Assembly (NCBI GenBank): GCA_905194315.1
Contig: CAJJRX010000011.1
Location: forward strand, 1 to 50,341
Length of the DNA: 50,341 bases
Direction of reading: 5' to 3'
Origin: an uncultured Sutterella sp.
GTDB taxonomy: Bacteria; Pseudomonadota; Gammaproteobacteria; Burkholderiales; Burkholderiaceae_F
Both the position numbers and the translations under genes were made by a program. Under the pieces are notes generated by a model that saw only the letters and a list, made by a program, of their open reading frames with translations, was not told the DNA's origin and searched no databases. Positions 29,753 through 37,717 of the stretch are shown here, in pieces. How positions within the stretch are numbered: the stretch's first letter is position 1; every line of letters starts with the position of its first letter.

Positions 29753-30820
29753 ATGAAACCTATGAATGACACTTTCTTGCGTTCTCTTAAGCGGGAAAAA
29801 ACCGATTTCACACCGCTCTGGCTCATGCGTCAGGCGGGGCGATACCTCCCTGAGTATTGCGAAACACGAGCAAAAGCCGGGAGCTTCATGGGTCTTGCTC
29901 AAAGCCCTGAATATGCGACAGAAGTGACGCTGCAACCGATTGACCGTTACGGTCTTGATGCTGCGATTCTGTTTTCGGACATTCTGACGGTTCCGGATGC
30001 GATGGGGCTCGGTCTGAAGTTCGTTGCGGGCGAAGGCCCCGTGTTTGAAAAGCCCGTTCAGAGTGAAGAGGCAGTCAATGCACTGTATGTGCCTGATGTC
30101 GGTACCGAACTCAAATACGTCACCGATGCGGTCACGTCGATCCGCCGCGCGCTTGATAACCGTGTGCCGCTGATCGGCTTTTCAGGCTCCCCGTTCACCC
30201 TCGCCTGCTACATGGTTGAAGGTAAAGGCAGTCGTGATTTCCGTCTCGTCAAGACGATGATGTATCAGCGTCCGGAGCTGTTTGAAAAAGTGCTCGAAGT
30301 CAATGCCAGAGCAGTGACCCAGTATCTGAATGCACAGATCCGGGCCGGTGCGCAGGCAGTCCAGATTTTTGACACCTGGGGCGGTATGCTCTCGACAGAC
30401 GACTACAAACGTTTCTCGCTCAAGTACATGAAGATGGTGCTTGACGGTCTCATCCGTGAAAATGAAGGTGAGGCGGTTCCGAGCATTCTCTTTACCAAGG
30501 GTGGCGGCGAATGGATTGAAGACATCGCCGGGACGGGCTGCTCGGCTGTCGGACTTGACTGGTCCACGGATATCGGCCGGGCCCGCAAGGCTGTGGGTGA
30601 TCGCGTTGCTCTGCAGGGCAATATGGATCCGTTCGTGCTTTTCGGCTCCGAAGAGGTTATCCGTGCCGAAGCCCGCAAAGTGCTCGATAAGTTCGGACAG
30701 GTTGGCGCCGGCGGGCATGTGTTCAATCTCGGCCACGGAATCAATCAGTTCACCCCGGTTGAAAGCGTGCAGATCCTTGTGGATGAGGTGCATTCCTACA
30801 GCCGTCAGTTCCACAACTGA
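29753..30820 (+). CDS. hemE: Uroporphyrinogen decarboxylase
   Basis: Cytoplasmic TIM-barrel enzyme (355 residues; E. coli 354) converting uroporphyrinogen III to coproporphyrinogen III in haem synthesis. Signatures: PLWLMRQAGRYLPEY, AILFSDILTVPDAMGLGLKF, the substrate-binding Asp in that segment, and GFSGSPFTLACYMVEG. The C-terminal NLGHGINQFTPVESV is standard. The frame is open to 29660, but the family starts at MKPMNDTFLRSL (ATG 29753; a second ATG at 29762). Neither has a clear ribosome site, and a structured leader precedes it. Confidence 0.96.
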   Translation: MKPMNDTFLRSLKREKTDFTPLWLMRQAGRYLPEYCETRAKAGSFMGLAQSPEYATEVTLQPIDRYGLDAAILFSDILTVPDAMGLGLKFVAGEGPVFEKPVQSEEAVNALYVPDVGTELKYVTDAVTSIRRALDNRVPLIGFSGSPFTLACYMVEGKGSRDFRLVKTMMYQRPELFEKVLEVNARAVTQYLNAQIRAGAQAVQIFDTWGGMLSTDDYKRFSLKYMKMVLDGLIRENEGEAVPSILFTKGGGEWIEDIAGTGCSAVGLDWSTDIGRARKAVGDRVALQGNMDPFVLFGSEEVIRAEARKVLDKFGQVGAGGHVFNLGHGINQFTPVESVQILVDEVHSYSRQFHN

Positions 30821-30843
30821 TATTCCGCCACACAGAGTCCTGT

Positions 30844-30881
30844 CAGGAAGTCTCCCGGGCGTCAGTCTTGGAGACTTCCTG
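30844..30881 (+). other. 12-bp perfect hairpin downstream of hemE
   Basis: CAGGAAGTCTCC (30844-30855) and GGAGACTTCCTG (30870-30881) are exact complements around a 14-base loop, 24 bp after the hemE stop. No T-run follows. Confidence 0.5.
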
Positions 30882-31282
30882 CGCATCTGCAGTAAAGGTA
30901 CCTGACCTGATTAGTGGAGACTGAACAACAAACTTTTTTAAAAGTCAAGAAGGTTATTCACAAGCACCGATTAAATAAGGGAAAAGCTTGATTGAAGCCA
31001 AAGAACTACTAAAAACGGACTTGACAAGATGTTAAGTCATTGAAATATAAGGATTTTTTATAAAACTTTCCGTTGTAGGAAAAGTTGAGGTCAGAATACC
31101 GGAAGCAGGGGTGTGGACAGATTAAAGAAATAATCCACAAAGTTATCCACAGATTCTGACCCCTGTCTGGGGTAAAAAAACACTCTTTAGGTTTTCAGAC
31201 CCGTTTGGGCCCTATAGGTTGATGACAGAAAAGTGTGAGTGGGAAAATTTCTTAATGCCCTGTGCATAGAGTGAGGTTGATC
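30882..31282. other. hemE-priA intergenic region with DnaA boxes
   Basis: A 400-bp gene-free stretch. DnaA boxes: TTATTCACA 30954-30962 (consensus), TAATCCACA 31131-31139 (one mismatch) and TTATCCACA 31143-31151 (perfect). The last two are 12 bp apart. They are flanked by the inverted repeat GGTCAGAAT (31089-31097) and ATTCTGACC (31153-31161). A TTGACA (31021-31026) with TATAAG (31046-31051), spacer 19, is a possible priA promoter. No trio-like or long AT-rich unwinding module is evident. Confidence 0.6.
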
Positions 31283-33283
31283 GTGTTTGCAAAAGTTATT
31301 GTCGACGTTCCGGAGTTCGGACCGCTCGACTATAAAGTGCCGGATAATATGCTTGTTGCCGTTGGCGACAGGGTAATTGTGCCTTTGCAGACACGCTTGC
31401 TGCCCGGTGTGGTTGTAGCCCTGGTGAGTGTGAGTGATCTGGAGAAAAAACGTCTCCGCTCGATCAGGGCCGTCCTCAATGACTCCACTCCTTTGCGCGA
31501 AGAGTGGCTGCGGCTGACGCAGTTCGCGAGCAAATACTATGTCAGGGGGTGGGGTGAGACTGCGATCCCGGCAATCCCGAAATTTTTTCGGCGTCTGCCG
31601 AAAAAAGGTCATCTGACAAAACTTGAGAAGTGGCGTCAGTCTCCTGCTGTCAGCCCGGATATGGCCCCGGTTGAAAAACCTCCGCTCAATGCTGAGCAGC
31701 AGAGCATTCTTGAAGATTTTCTTGCCAGTACCGGCAAAGGTTACTTCCCGGCGCTTCTTTACGGTGTGACAGGGTCAGGTAAAACGGAAGTGTACCTGCG
31801 GATGATTGAAGAGGTGCTCGCCCGGGACCGCGAAACGCAGGTACTCCTGCTGGTGCCGGAAATCAACCTCACGCCTCAGCTTGAGGCTCGCGTCAGGGCA
31901 CGTTTTCCGCTTGAAGAGGTGGCCTCACTGCATTCCGAATGTACCGAGACGGAGCGTGCCCGCATATGGCTCGGTGCTCATGAAGGACGGGTGCGCATTC
32001 TGATCGGCACCCGTCTGAGCGTATTCAGCAGCTTTGCAAATCTTGGTCTGATCATTGTCGATGAAGAGCATGACAGCTCGTTCAAAGCGCATGAAGGGAT
32101 TTATTACTCCGCCCGGGATCTTGCCGTCTGGCGGGCATACTACAACCGTATTCCGATTGTGCTCGGCTCAGCCACACCGTCCATAGAGACCTGGTACAAG
32201 ATGAAAAAAGGGGATTACCGCCTCTGGGAGCTTACAAAGCGTGCGGTCGGCAAAAGCACACTGCCGAAACTTTCCCTGATTCCTGCTCCCCGCGGAGGGG
32301 AAGCCGCCATTTCGCCGGTTGCTGCTGTCAAAATCCAGGAGGCGATTGATTCGCACAGGCAGGTGCTGATTTTTCTGAACCGCCGGGGATACTCCCCCGT
32401 GCTCTACTGTCCGGCCTGCGGATGGAAAGCCACCTGTGAGCATTGCTCGAGCCATATGGTGTTCCACAAAAATCTGCATGCGATGGTCTGTCATCACTGC
32501 CAGAGCCGCAAACCTGTGCCGAGGGCGTGCCCGGAGTGCGGCAATGTTGATATTCTGCCGCGCGGGCTTGGCACAGAGCGTCTAGAGGAGGAGGTTCGCA
32601 AGGCATTTCCCGGTGTGAGAATTCTTCGCATAGACCGTGACAGTGTCTCGGGCCGCTCTCAGGCCGAGAAAGCCTTTTCCGCCGTCCACAAGGGCGAGGT
32701 GGACGTTATTATCGGCACTCAGATGATTGCCAAGGGGCATGATTTCAAGAATGTTGATCTGGTTGTTGTTCTCGAGTCTGATGCTCTACTCTGTCATCCG
32801 GATCTCAAAGCCAGAGAACAGCTCTTTTCTGTGCTGATGCAGGTCTCGGGCCGTGCAGGCCGGCACAGTGAGCAGGGGGAGGTGCTGGTGCAGACCAACC
32901 ACAGCACGGATCCCTTCTATGAGGCGCTCATCCATCAGAACTACCGGGAGTTTGCCGATCAGGCACTGAGTGAACGGGAAAGAGAATTTTATGTACCATA
33001 CTCCTCTCAGGCTCTTCTGGTGGCTACAGCTGTTAATATTGACCTCGCTCTGGGTTTTTGCGAAACGGTTGCCAAAAGCGCTGAGACGATTGCCGGTGAT
33101 ACAATTCGTGTCTATGACCCGATGCCAATGAGTCTCCTGCGACTTAAAGATAAGGAAAGAGCTCAGCTGTTGGTGGAGGGTGATGACCGCTTAAGTCTTA
33201 ATCGTTTTTTATGGGAATGGAAGAAAACATTCCCCCAGACGGTGGTAGATTGGTCAATTGAGGTTGACCCCACCGTAATTTAG
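31283..33283 (+). CDS. priA: Primosomal replication protein PriA (ATP-dependent helicase)
   Basis: Superfamily 2 helicase (666 residues) that restarts collapsed replication forks. N-terminal 3'-DNA-binding domain (VDVPEFGPLDYKVPD). Walker A is GVTGSGKTEVY and the DEAH-type box is VDEEHDSSFK. The zinc-binding insert has CPACGWKATCEHC and CHHC...CPECG. Motif V-VI segment TQMIAKGHDFKNVDLV and SGRAGR are present. I chose the GTG at 31283: GAGG at 31273-31276 is well spaced. GTG codons at 31262 and 31271 are less likely. DnaA boxes lie 130 bp upstream. Confidence 0.96.
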   Translation: MFAKVIVDVPEFGPLDYKVPDNMLVAVGDRVIVPLQTRLLPGVVVALVSVSDLEKKRLRSIRAVLNDSTPLREEWLRLTQFASKYYVRGWGETAIPAIPKFFRRLPKKGHLTKLEKWRQSPAVSPDMAPVEKPPLNAEQQSILEDFLASTGKGYFPALLYGVTGSGKTEVYLRMIEEVLARDRETQVLLLVPEINLTPQLEARVRARFPLEEVASLHSECTETERARIWLGAHEGRVRILIGTRLSVFSSFANLGLIIVDEEHDSSFKAHEGIYYSARDLAVWRAYYNRIPIVLGSATPSIETWYKMKKGDYRLWELTKRAVGKSTLPKLSLIPAPRGGEAAISPVAAVKIQEAIDSHRQVLIFLNRRGYSPVLYCPACGWKATCEHCSSHMVFHKNLHAMVCHHCQSRKPVPRACPECGNVDILPRGLGTERLEEEVRKAFPGVRILRIDRDSVSGRSQAEKAFSAVHKGEVDVIIGTQMIAKGHDFKNVDLVVVLESDALLCHPDLKAREQLFSVLMQVSGRAGRHSEQGEVLVQTNHSTDPFYEALIHQNYREFADQALSEREREFYVPYSSQALLVATAVNIDLALGFCETVAKSAETIAGDTIRVYDPMPMSLLRLKDKERAQLLVEGDDRLSLNRFLWEWKKTFPQTVVDWSIEVDPTVI

Positions 33284-33296
33284 TGCCAATGTAGGC

Positions 33297-33302
33297 TATA
33301 AT
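33297..33302 (+). promoter_or_regulatory. -10 box of the tRNA-Arg gene
   Basis: Perfect TATAAT, 9 bp before the tRNA 5' end. No good -35 is seen at normal spacing. Confidence 0.5.
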
Positions 33303-33311
33303 CCAGAATCT

Positions 33312-33386
33312 CTCCACGTAGTGAAATGGATATCACGTGACTCTCCGAAGGTCAAATTACAGGTTCGATTCCTGTCGTGGGGACCA
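33312..33386 (+). tRNA. tRNA-Arg (anticodon CCG)
   Basis: A 75-nt cloverleaf. Acceptor stem CTCCACG (33312-33318) pairs with CGTGGGG (33376-33382), with one G-U. D stem is GTGA/TCAC. The anticodon stem TGACT/GGTCA encloses the loop CTCCGAA, with CCG at 33345-33347, which reads CGG. T arm is ACAGG-TTCGATT-CCTGT. Discriminator A and an encoded CCA end follow. Two short GC hairpins (33401-33420 and 33419-33436) come after it. Confidence 0.93.
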
Positions 33387-33522
33387 TCGAGTTTTCCTCC
33401 GGCCTGATAGCTGTCAGGCCCCGGGTAAAGCCGGGGATGCTGAACCCAAACGTCCCAGGCACACTTTTCACTGCCCGCTCCCGCATCTATATTGCCTAAT
33501 TCCCCATTCAACGGAGGCAACT

Positions 33523-33951
33523 ATGAAAGTACCAACAGGCATTGCAGTTCACACGAAAAGTCAGGAACTGGAACTGCAGTACGACGATGGTGTCGTCGCA
33601 CGGCTTCCTTTTGAGTTCTTGCGTGTTTACTCCCCCTCGGCCGAAGTCAAAGGTCATGCGCCGGGGCAGGAGATTCTCCAGGTTGGTAAGAAGGGAGTGG
33701 AAGTGACTATGGTTGAACCTATGGGGAACTACGCACTCAAAATCGCTTTTTCCGACGGGCATGATTCCGGACTCTTCAGCTGGGACTACCTGGAAAAGCT
33801 TGTTGAAAATCAGGAAAGCCTCTGGGCCGAATACCTGAAGAAACTGGAAGCTGCCGGCGCCTCTCGGGAACCGAGTGCCGCCCCGAAACCGGCTCCCAAA
33901 AAATCCGGCTGCGGCAGCCATTCCGGCGGAAGCTGCGGCTGTAACAGCTAA
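33523..33951 (+). CDS. DUF971 domain protein with cysteine tail
   Basis: A 142-residue protein made of one DUF971 (gamma-butyrobetaine hydroxylase N-terminal-like) domain (about 5-100). Family features are LELQYDDGVVARLPFEFLRVYSPSAEV and GNYALKIAFSDGHDSGLFSWDYL. In other proteins this domain is fused to Mrp/ApbC Fe-S carriers or to dioxygenases. The Ala/Pro/Lys linker ends in a Gly/Ser/Cys tail with C130, C138 and C140 and a His, which looks metal-binding. The ATG at 33523 has a strong ribosome site (ACGGAGG). It sits directly upstream of ubiE. Its function is unknown; a role in Fe-S or metal supply is a guess. Confidence 0.88.
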   Translation: MKVPTGIAVHTKSQELELQYDDGVVARLPFEFLRVYSPSAEVKGHAPGQEILQVGKKGVEVTMVEPMGNYALKIAFSDGHDSGLFSWDYLEKLVENQESLWAEYLKKLEAAGASREPSAAPKPAPKKSGCGSHSGGSCGCNS

Positions 33952-33978
33952 CTGACCATAAGTGAGGGTCATAAGGTC

Positions 33979-34740
33979 ATGCAACAAATTCAAGGTGCTG
34001 ACAAAAAAACTGATTTTGGCTATGTCACGGTTGATGAGGATAAGAAGGTCGAACGTGTCCGTGAGGTGTTCGACAGCGTCGCCGCAAAGTACGACCTGCT
34101 CAATGACATTCTGAGTCTCGGGCTGCACCGCCTCTGGAAACGGGCCTGCGTACGGGAAGCCGCTGTGACACAAGGCAAAAAGGTTCTGGATATTGCAAGC
34201 GGAACCTGCGATCTGGCTATCTCGTTTGCCAAACGCGCCGGAGACGGCAATGTTGTCGCTTCCGACATCAACCATGAAATGCTTGCGATCGGGAAGCACC
34301 GCATGCAGCAGCAGGGCTGCCACGCGTATGCCGTTGAGGCTGACGCGGAGAATCTGCCGTTTGAAGACAATACATTTGATGTGATCACGGTCAGTTTCGG
34401 TATTCGTAATATGACGCACAAAGACCGTGCGCTCAGGGAGATGTACCGTGTGCTGCGTCCGAAAGGAAAACTAATTGTTTTAGAGTTTTCCAAATGTAGC
34501 TCATGGGTCCGCCCCATTTATGACTTCTATTCTTTTAAATTCATGCCCTGGATGGGCGGCATTATTGCCGGAGATGCCCAATCCTACCGCTATTTGGCAG
34601 AATCGATCCGTATGCATCCGGATCAGCCCACATTTGCAGGTCTTATGAAGGATGCAGGATTTGACAACGTTCATTGGAATAATCTCACATTTGGGATTTG
34701 TGCAATGCACGTTGGTCTGAAGGAATCTCCGCTACAATAG
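33979..34740 (+). CDS. ubiE: Ubiquinone/menaquinone biosynthesis C-methyltransferase UbiE
   Basis: SAM-dependent methyltransferase (253 residues; E. coli 251) acting on demethylmenaquinol and the ubiquinone precursor. UbiE/COQ5 signatures: YDLLNDILSLGLHRLWKR, motif I LDIASGTCDLAISFAKRAG and SFGIRNMTHKDRALREMYRVLRPKGKL, ending with YDFYSFKFMPWMGGIIAGDAQSYRYLAESI. GAGGGTCATAAGG precedes the ATG. A GGAAAATG/CATTTTCC inverted repeat lies just after the stop (34742-34758). Confidence 0.96.
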   Translation: MQQIQGADKKTDFGYVTVDEDKKVERVREVFDSVAAKYDLLNDILSLGLHRLWKRACVREAAVTQGKKVLDIASGTCDLAISFAKRAGDGNVVASDINHEMLAIGKHRMQQQGCHAYAVEADAENLPFEDNTFDVITVSFGIRNMTHKDRALREMYRVLRPKGKLIVLEFSKCSSWVRPIYDFYSFKFMPWMGGIIAGDAQSYRYLAESIRMHPDQPTFAGLMKDAGFDNVHWNNLTFGICAMHVGLKESPLQ

Positions 34741-34948
34741 CGGAAAATGTCATTTTCCCTGTGTCTCAGGCAAAAGGATGCTTTTTTCGGGGACAGGAAT
34801 TGACTCGTTCCGGGGAAGGTGACAAAAACGTGTCAGGTGCATTGGGGTCATACTCAATGCTGTTTGCCATCATTTACTCAATCACACTAAAAGGAGTGTT
34901 GTCCGCACTGTCAGAAAGACGGATGCTGATGACAAAAACGCAAAATTT

Positions 34949-35914
34949 ATGGATATGAAAAAGCTCGCTCTTGGCCTTGTAGTTTGTCTTGCTATGGTGA
35001 CAACCACACTCGACGCTTATGCCGCTAAACGCATTGGCGGAGGGATGAGCTTTGGACGTCCTGCGCCGACCTTTACTCAGAAAGCACCCGGTGCCACGAT
35101 GTCGCCTAATACGGCTGCCCCTTCCGCTGCTCCCCGTCAGCAGCAGATGCCCGGGGCAACGCCCGCCTCGACTCCCCGTCCGCAAAGTACGGCGATGTCC
35201 TGGTTAGGCCGCATCGGTGTTGCTTTGGGGCTGGCCTCTCTGTTCTCGATGCTGGGTCTCAGCGGCGGAACAGGTATGTTGCTTATTCTCCTTGCGGTGG
35301 CAGCGCTCTTTTTCTTTATGCGTGGTCGTGCCCAGAGTACACAGCGTGTACAGACGACACCCAGTGCAGCGGACGTGGTTATGGACAAACCGCGTGAGGA
35401 ACCCGCTCCTGTGCAGACGCCGTCGCAGTTTTCTACGACGGGCGCCGCACCCCGCAAAGGAAGCGTCATGGATGAGTTTATGAGTGGCGCACGGAGCACT
35501 GCCACCGCCCCTGAAGAAGGTGTGGCGGATATCACGCCGGAAGACTTCGACAAGGAGGCCTTCCTTAAGGTTGCTCTGGAAAATTACCGTCTCCTGCAGA
35601 AAGCCTGGGATACGGGTAATGTGACACAGATTTCCGAATTCACCACCAATGATGTGTTTGTCGCCATTACACATCAGCTGCGCGCCCGCGGCAATGTGAC
35701 ATATACCTCTGAGGTGAAGGAACTCTCCAATGAGCTGCTCGGAATCTCGCAGGAAGGCAATATCTATCTGGCAGCGATTAAATTCACCGGCAAGATCGCT
35801 ATTGACGGCGATGTTGAGGATATCGCCGAGGTGTGGACGCTTGAAAAACCGGTGGCGGGCAGCCAGGGCTGGCAGCTTGCCGGGATTAAGCAGTTAGAGG
35901 GGTCTACGCTCTAG
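34949..35914 (+). CDS. Tim44-like domain secreted/membrane protein
   Basis: A 321-residue protein with a signal peptide (MKKLALGLVVCLAMVTTTLDAYA), then KRIGGGMSFGR, the conserved motif of this bacterial family. A Pro/Gln/Thr-rich linker follows, then one or two transmembrane segments (RIGVALGLASLFSML and GMLLILLAVAALFFFMRG) and a C-terminal Tim44-like domain (about 190-320). The usual function is unknown; the domain resembles the cargo-binding part of mitochondrial Tim44. Start ATG at 34949 or 34955; no strong ribosome site. The 208 bp to ubiE hold no gene I can support. A strong terminator follows. Confidence 0.85.
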   Translation: MDMKKLALGLVVCLAMVTTTLDAYAAKRIGGGMSFGRPAPTFTQKAPGATMSPNTAAPSAAPRQQQMPGATPASTPRPQSTAMSWLGRIGVALGLASLFSMLGLSGGTGMLLILLAVAALFFFMRGRAQSTQRVQTTPSAADVVMDKPREEPAPVQTPSQFSTTGAAPRKGSVMDEFMSGARSTATAPEEGVADITPEDFDKEAFLKVALENYRLLQKAWDTGNVTQISEFTTNDVFVAITHQLRARGNVTYTSEVKELSNELLGISQEGNIYLAAIKFTGKIAIDGDVEDIAEVWTLEKPVAGSQGWQLAGIKQLEGSTL

Positions 35915-35937
35915 TCTCTCTGAGTGATTGAACAAAG

Positions 35938-35978
35938 CGCCGTCTGTTAAAAAGTAGTCAACAGACGGCGTTTTTTTT
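35938..35978 (+). terminator. Intrinsic terminator of the Tim44-like gene
   Basis: CGCCGTCTGTT (35938-35948) pairs perfectly with AACAGACGGCG (35960-35970) across an 11-base loop, followed by eight T residues. Confidence 0.95.
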
Positions 35979-36123
35979 GATCTAAATGAAAAAAAGCCCG
36001 ATTGATGAAAAAAACGGGGAATTATTTTTTTCTCACCCCCCCTTTTTGACAGATTTGCCCTACAATTCGCGCAAATAAACACAAGGGTTTTCCGTTCAAC
36101 GTCGTTTTATAAGGAATGCTAGG

Positions 36124-37629
36124 ATGACGCTGATTGGTTTTGTAATGCTTTACATGCTCCTGACGATTGCCATCGGCATCTATGCGGCACTGCGTGTAAA
36201 CAATACGAATGACTATGCTTTGGCCGGCCGTAGCCTTCCGCTACCCATGGTCGTTACTGCCACTTTCGCCACCTGGTTCGGCTCCGAAACCATTCTCGGT
36301 CTGCCCGGACGCTTTATCGAAAGTGGGATTGATGGAGTCATTGAAGAACCGTTCGGTTCGGGCATGGCTCTTATCCTGGTCGGGATGTTCTTTGCGCAGA
36401 AGCTCTACAAGCTCAACATCCTTACGATCGGTGATTACTACCGTCAGCGATACGGTCGCACGATTGAAGTCCTCTGCACTATTTTCATCGTTCTGTCCTA
36501 CCTCGGCTGGGTTGCGGCACAGGTTGCCGCTCTCGGGCTTGTGATCAATCTGATCACGGAAGGCATGGTGTCTGTGAGTGCCGGGATGGCTATCGGTACG
36601 CTCGTGGTGCTTATCTACACCATGTTCGGTGGTATGTGGTCTGTGGCGATTACCGACTTCTTCCAGATGATCATCATCATCTGCGGCCTGGCGATTATTC
36701 TCTTTTTCGCGTCTGATCTGGCCGGCGGTTTCGGTAATATCATCGGTTATGCCCGCGAGCAGGATCTGTTCCATGCGCTGCCTGAACCGACATCCTCGGG
36801 ATGGCTGTTCTGGATTTCCGCCGCCATCACGATGATGATCGGCTCGATCCCGCAGCAGGACGTGTTCCAGCGCGTGATGTCCGCCAAGAATACGGCTACG
36901 GCTGTTGCCGGTCCGATTATCGGCGGCTGCGTCTACATCATGTTTGCGTTTGTGCCGATGTTTATCGTCATCGCTGCTGTGCTGATCATGCCGGAACAGG
37001 CCCAGCACTTCCTGCAGGATGATCCCCAGCGTCTGCTGCCCACACTGGTGAAGGACTATATGCCGATGTGGCTGCGTGTGCTCTTCTTCGGTGCTGTGCT
37101 TTCGGCTGTGATGTCCACCGCCTCGGCCACTATTCTGGCGCCGTCGACGGCTTTTGTGAGCAACATTCTGTCGGCTGTCGTCAAGCTTGACGACAAGCAT
37201 ATGCTCAAGGCGATGCGCTGGACGGTGTTTGTTTTCACGCTGATGGTGCTGAGCTACTCCCTGTTTGTTGAAGGGACGGCGATCTATGACATGGTGGCCA
37301 TGGCCTATCAGTTCCCTGTGGTGGGTGCTTTCTGGCCGCTTGTCTGCGGTCTGTACTGGAAGGGTACGACGCGTCAGGGTGTGTATCTGTCGATGCTTCT
37401 CGGTGGCGTGGTCTGGGGTGTGCTTACCTGGACGAGCTACGGGGACGTGTTCCCGAATGTCCTTGGCGGCTTCATCTCCGCAGGCTTCGGTATGGTCGTC
37501 GGCAGCCTTCTGCCCACCCGCGGCAATCGTGAATACCTTGCGGAATGGAATGAAAAGAATCGAAACAATGTTGTCAATGAGACAATGCTGCCGAAGAAAT
37601 CCTCCGTTCCTGCTTCCACGCCTGCTTGA
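36124..37629 (+). CDS. Sodium:solute symporter (SSS family), substrate unknown
   Basis: Inner-membrane transporter of 501 residues with about 13 hydrophobic helices, SSS (PutP/PanF-like) fold. Features: GIYAALRVNNTNDYALAGRSLPLPMVVTATFATWFGSETILG and GGMWSVAITDFFQMIIIICGL, including the Ser/Thr-rich helix that forms the Na+ site in this family. PQQDVFQRVMSAKNTATA is the typical loop. The C-terminus is polar (PKKSSVPASTPA). Substrate cannot be told from sequence. AAGGAATGCTAGG precedes the ATG. Upstream there is a C7-T5 tract (36036-36047) running into TTGACA (36046-36051). Confidence 0.88.
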   Translation: MTLIGFVMLYMLLTIAIGIYAALRVNNTNDYALAGRSLPLPMVVTATFATWFGSETILGLPGRFIESGIDGVIEEPFGSGMALILVGMFFAQKLYKLNILTIGDYYRQRYGRTIEVLCTIFIVLSYLGWVAAQVAALGLVINLITEGMVSVSAGMAIGTLVVLIYTMFGGMWSVAITDFFQMIIIICGLAIILFFASDLAGGFGNIIGYAREQDLFHALPEPTSSGWLFWISAAITMMIGSIPQQDVFQRVMSAKNTATAVAGPIIGGCVYIMFAFVPMFIVIAAVLIMPEQAQHFLQDDPQRLLPTLVKDYMPMWLRVLFFGAVLSAVMSTASATILAPSTAFVSNILSAVVKLDDKHMLKAMRWTVFVFTLMVLSYSLFVEGTAIYDMVAMAYQFPVVGAFWPLVCGLYWKGTTRQGVYLSMLLGGVVWGVLTWTSYGDVFPNVLGGFISAGFGMVVGSLLPTRGNREYLAEWNEKNRNNVVNETMLPKKSSVPASTPA

Positions 37630-37657
37630 TAAAATTCAGGTGAAGCTCTAAATCAGG

Positions 37658-37689
37658 AAGGCCGTCTTCTTATAGAGGACGGCCTTTGA
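37658..37689 (+). terminator. Terminator between symporter gene and glmU
   Basis: AAGGCCGTC (37658-37666) pairs with GACGGCCTT (37678-37686) over an 11-base loop, followed by only a short T-run (TTTG). Weak or leaky termination is possible, since glmU starts about 30 bp later. Confidence 0.7.
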
Positions 37690-37717
37690 CCGTTATACAT
37701 TTCAGGAAAATGCTGTT

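Noticed and set aside
33333..33340. TCACGTGA resembling the centre of parS
   Set aside because: Only the 8-bp core matches, and it lies inside the tRNA-Arg D stem and loop.
36046..36066. TTGACA and TACAAT as a promoter
   Set aside because: The spacer is only 9 bp; each may belong to a different or no promoter.
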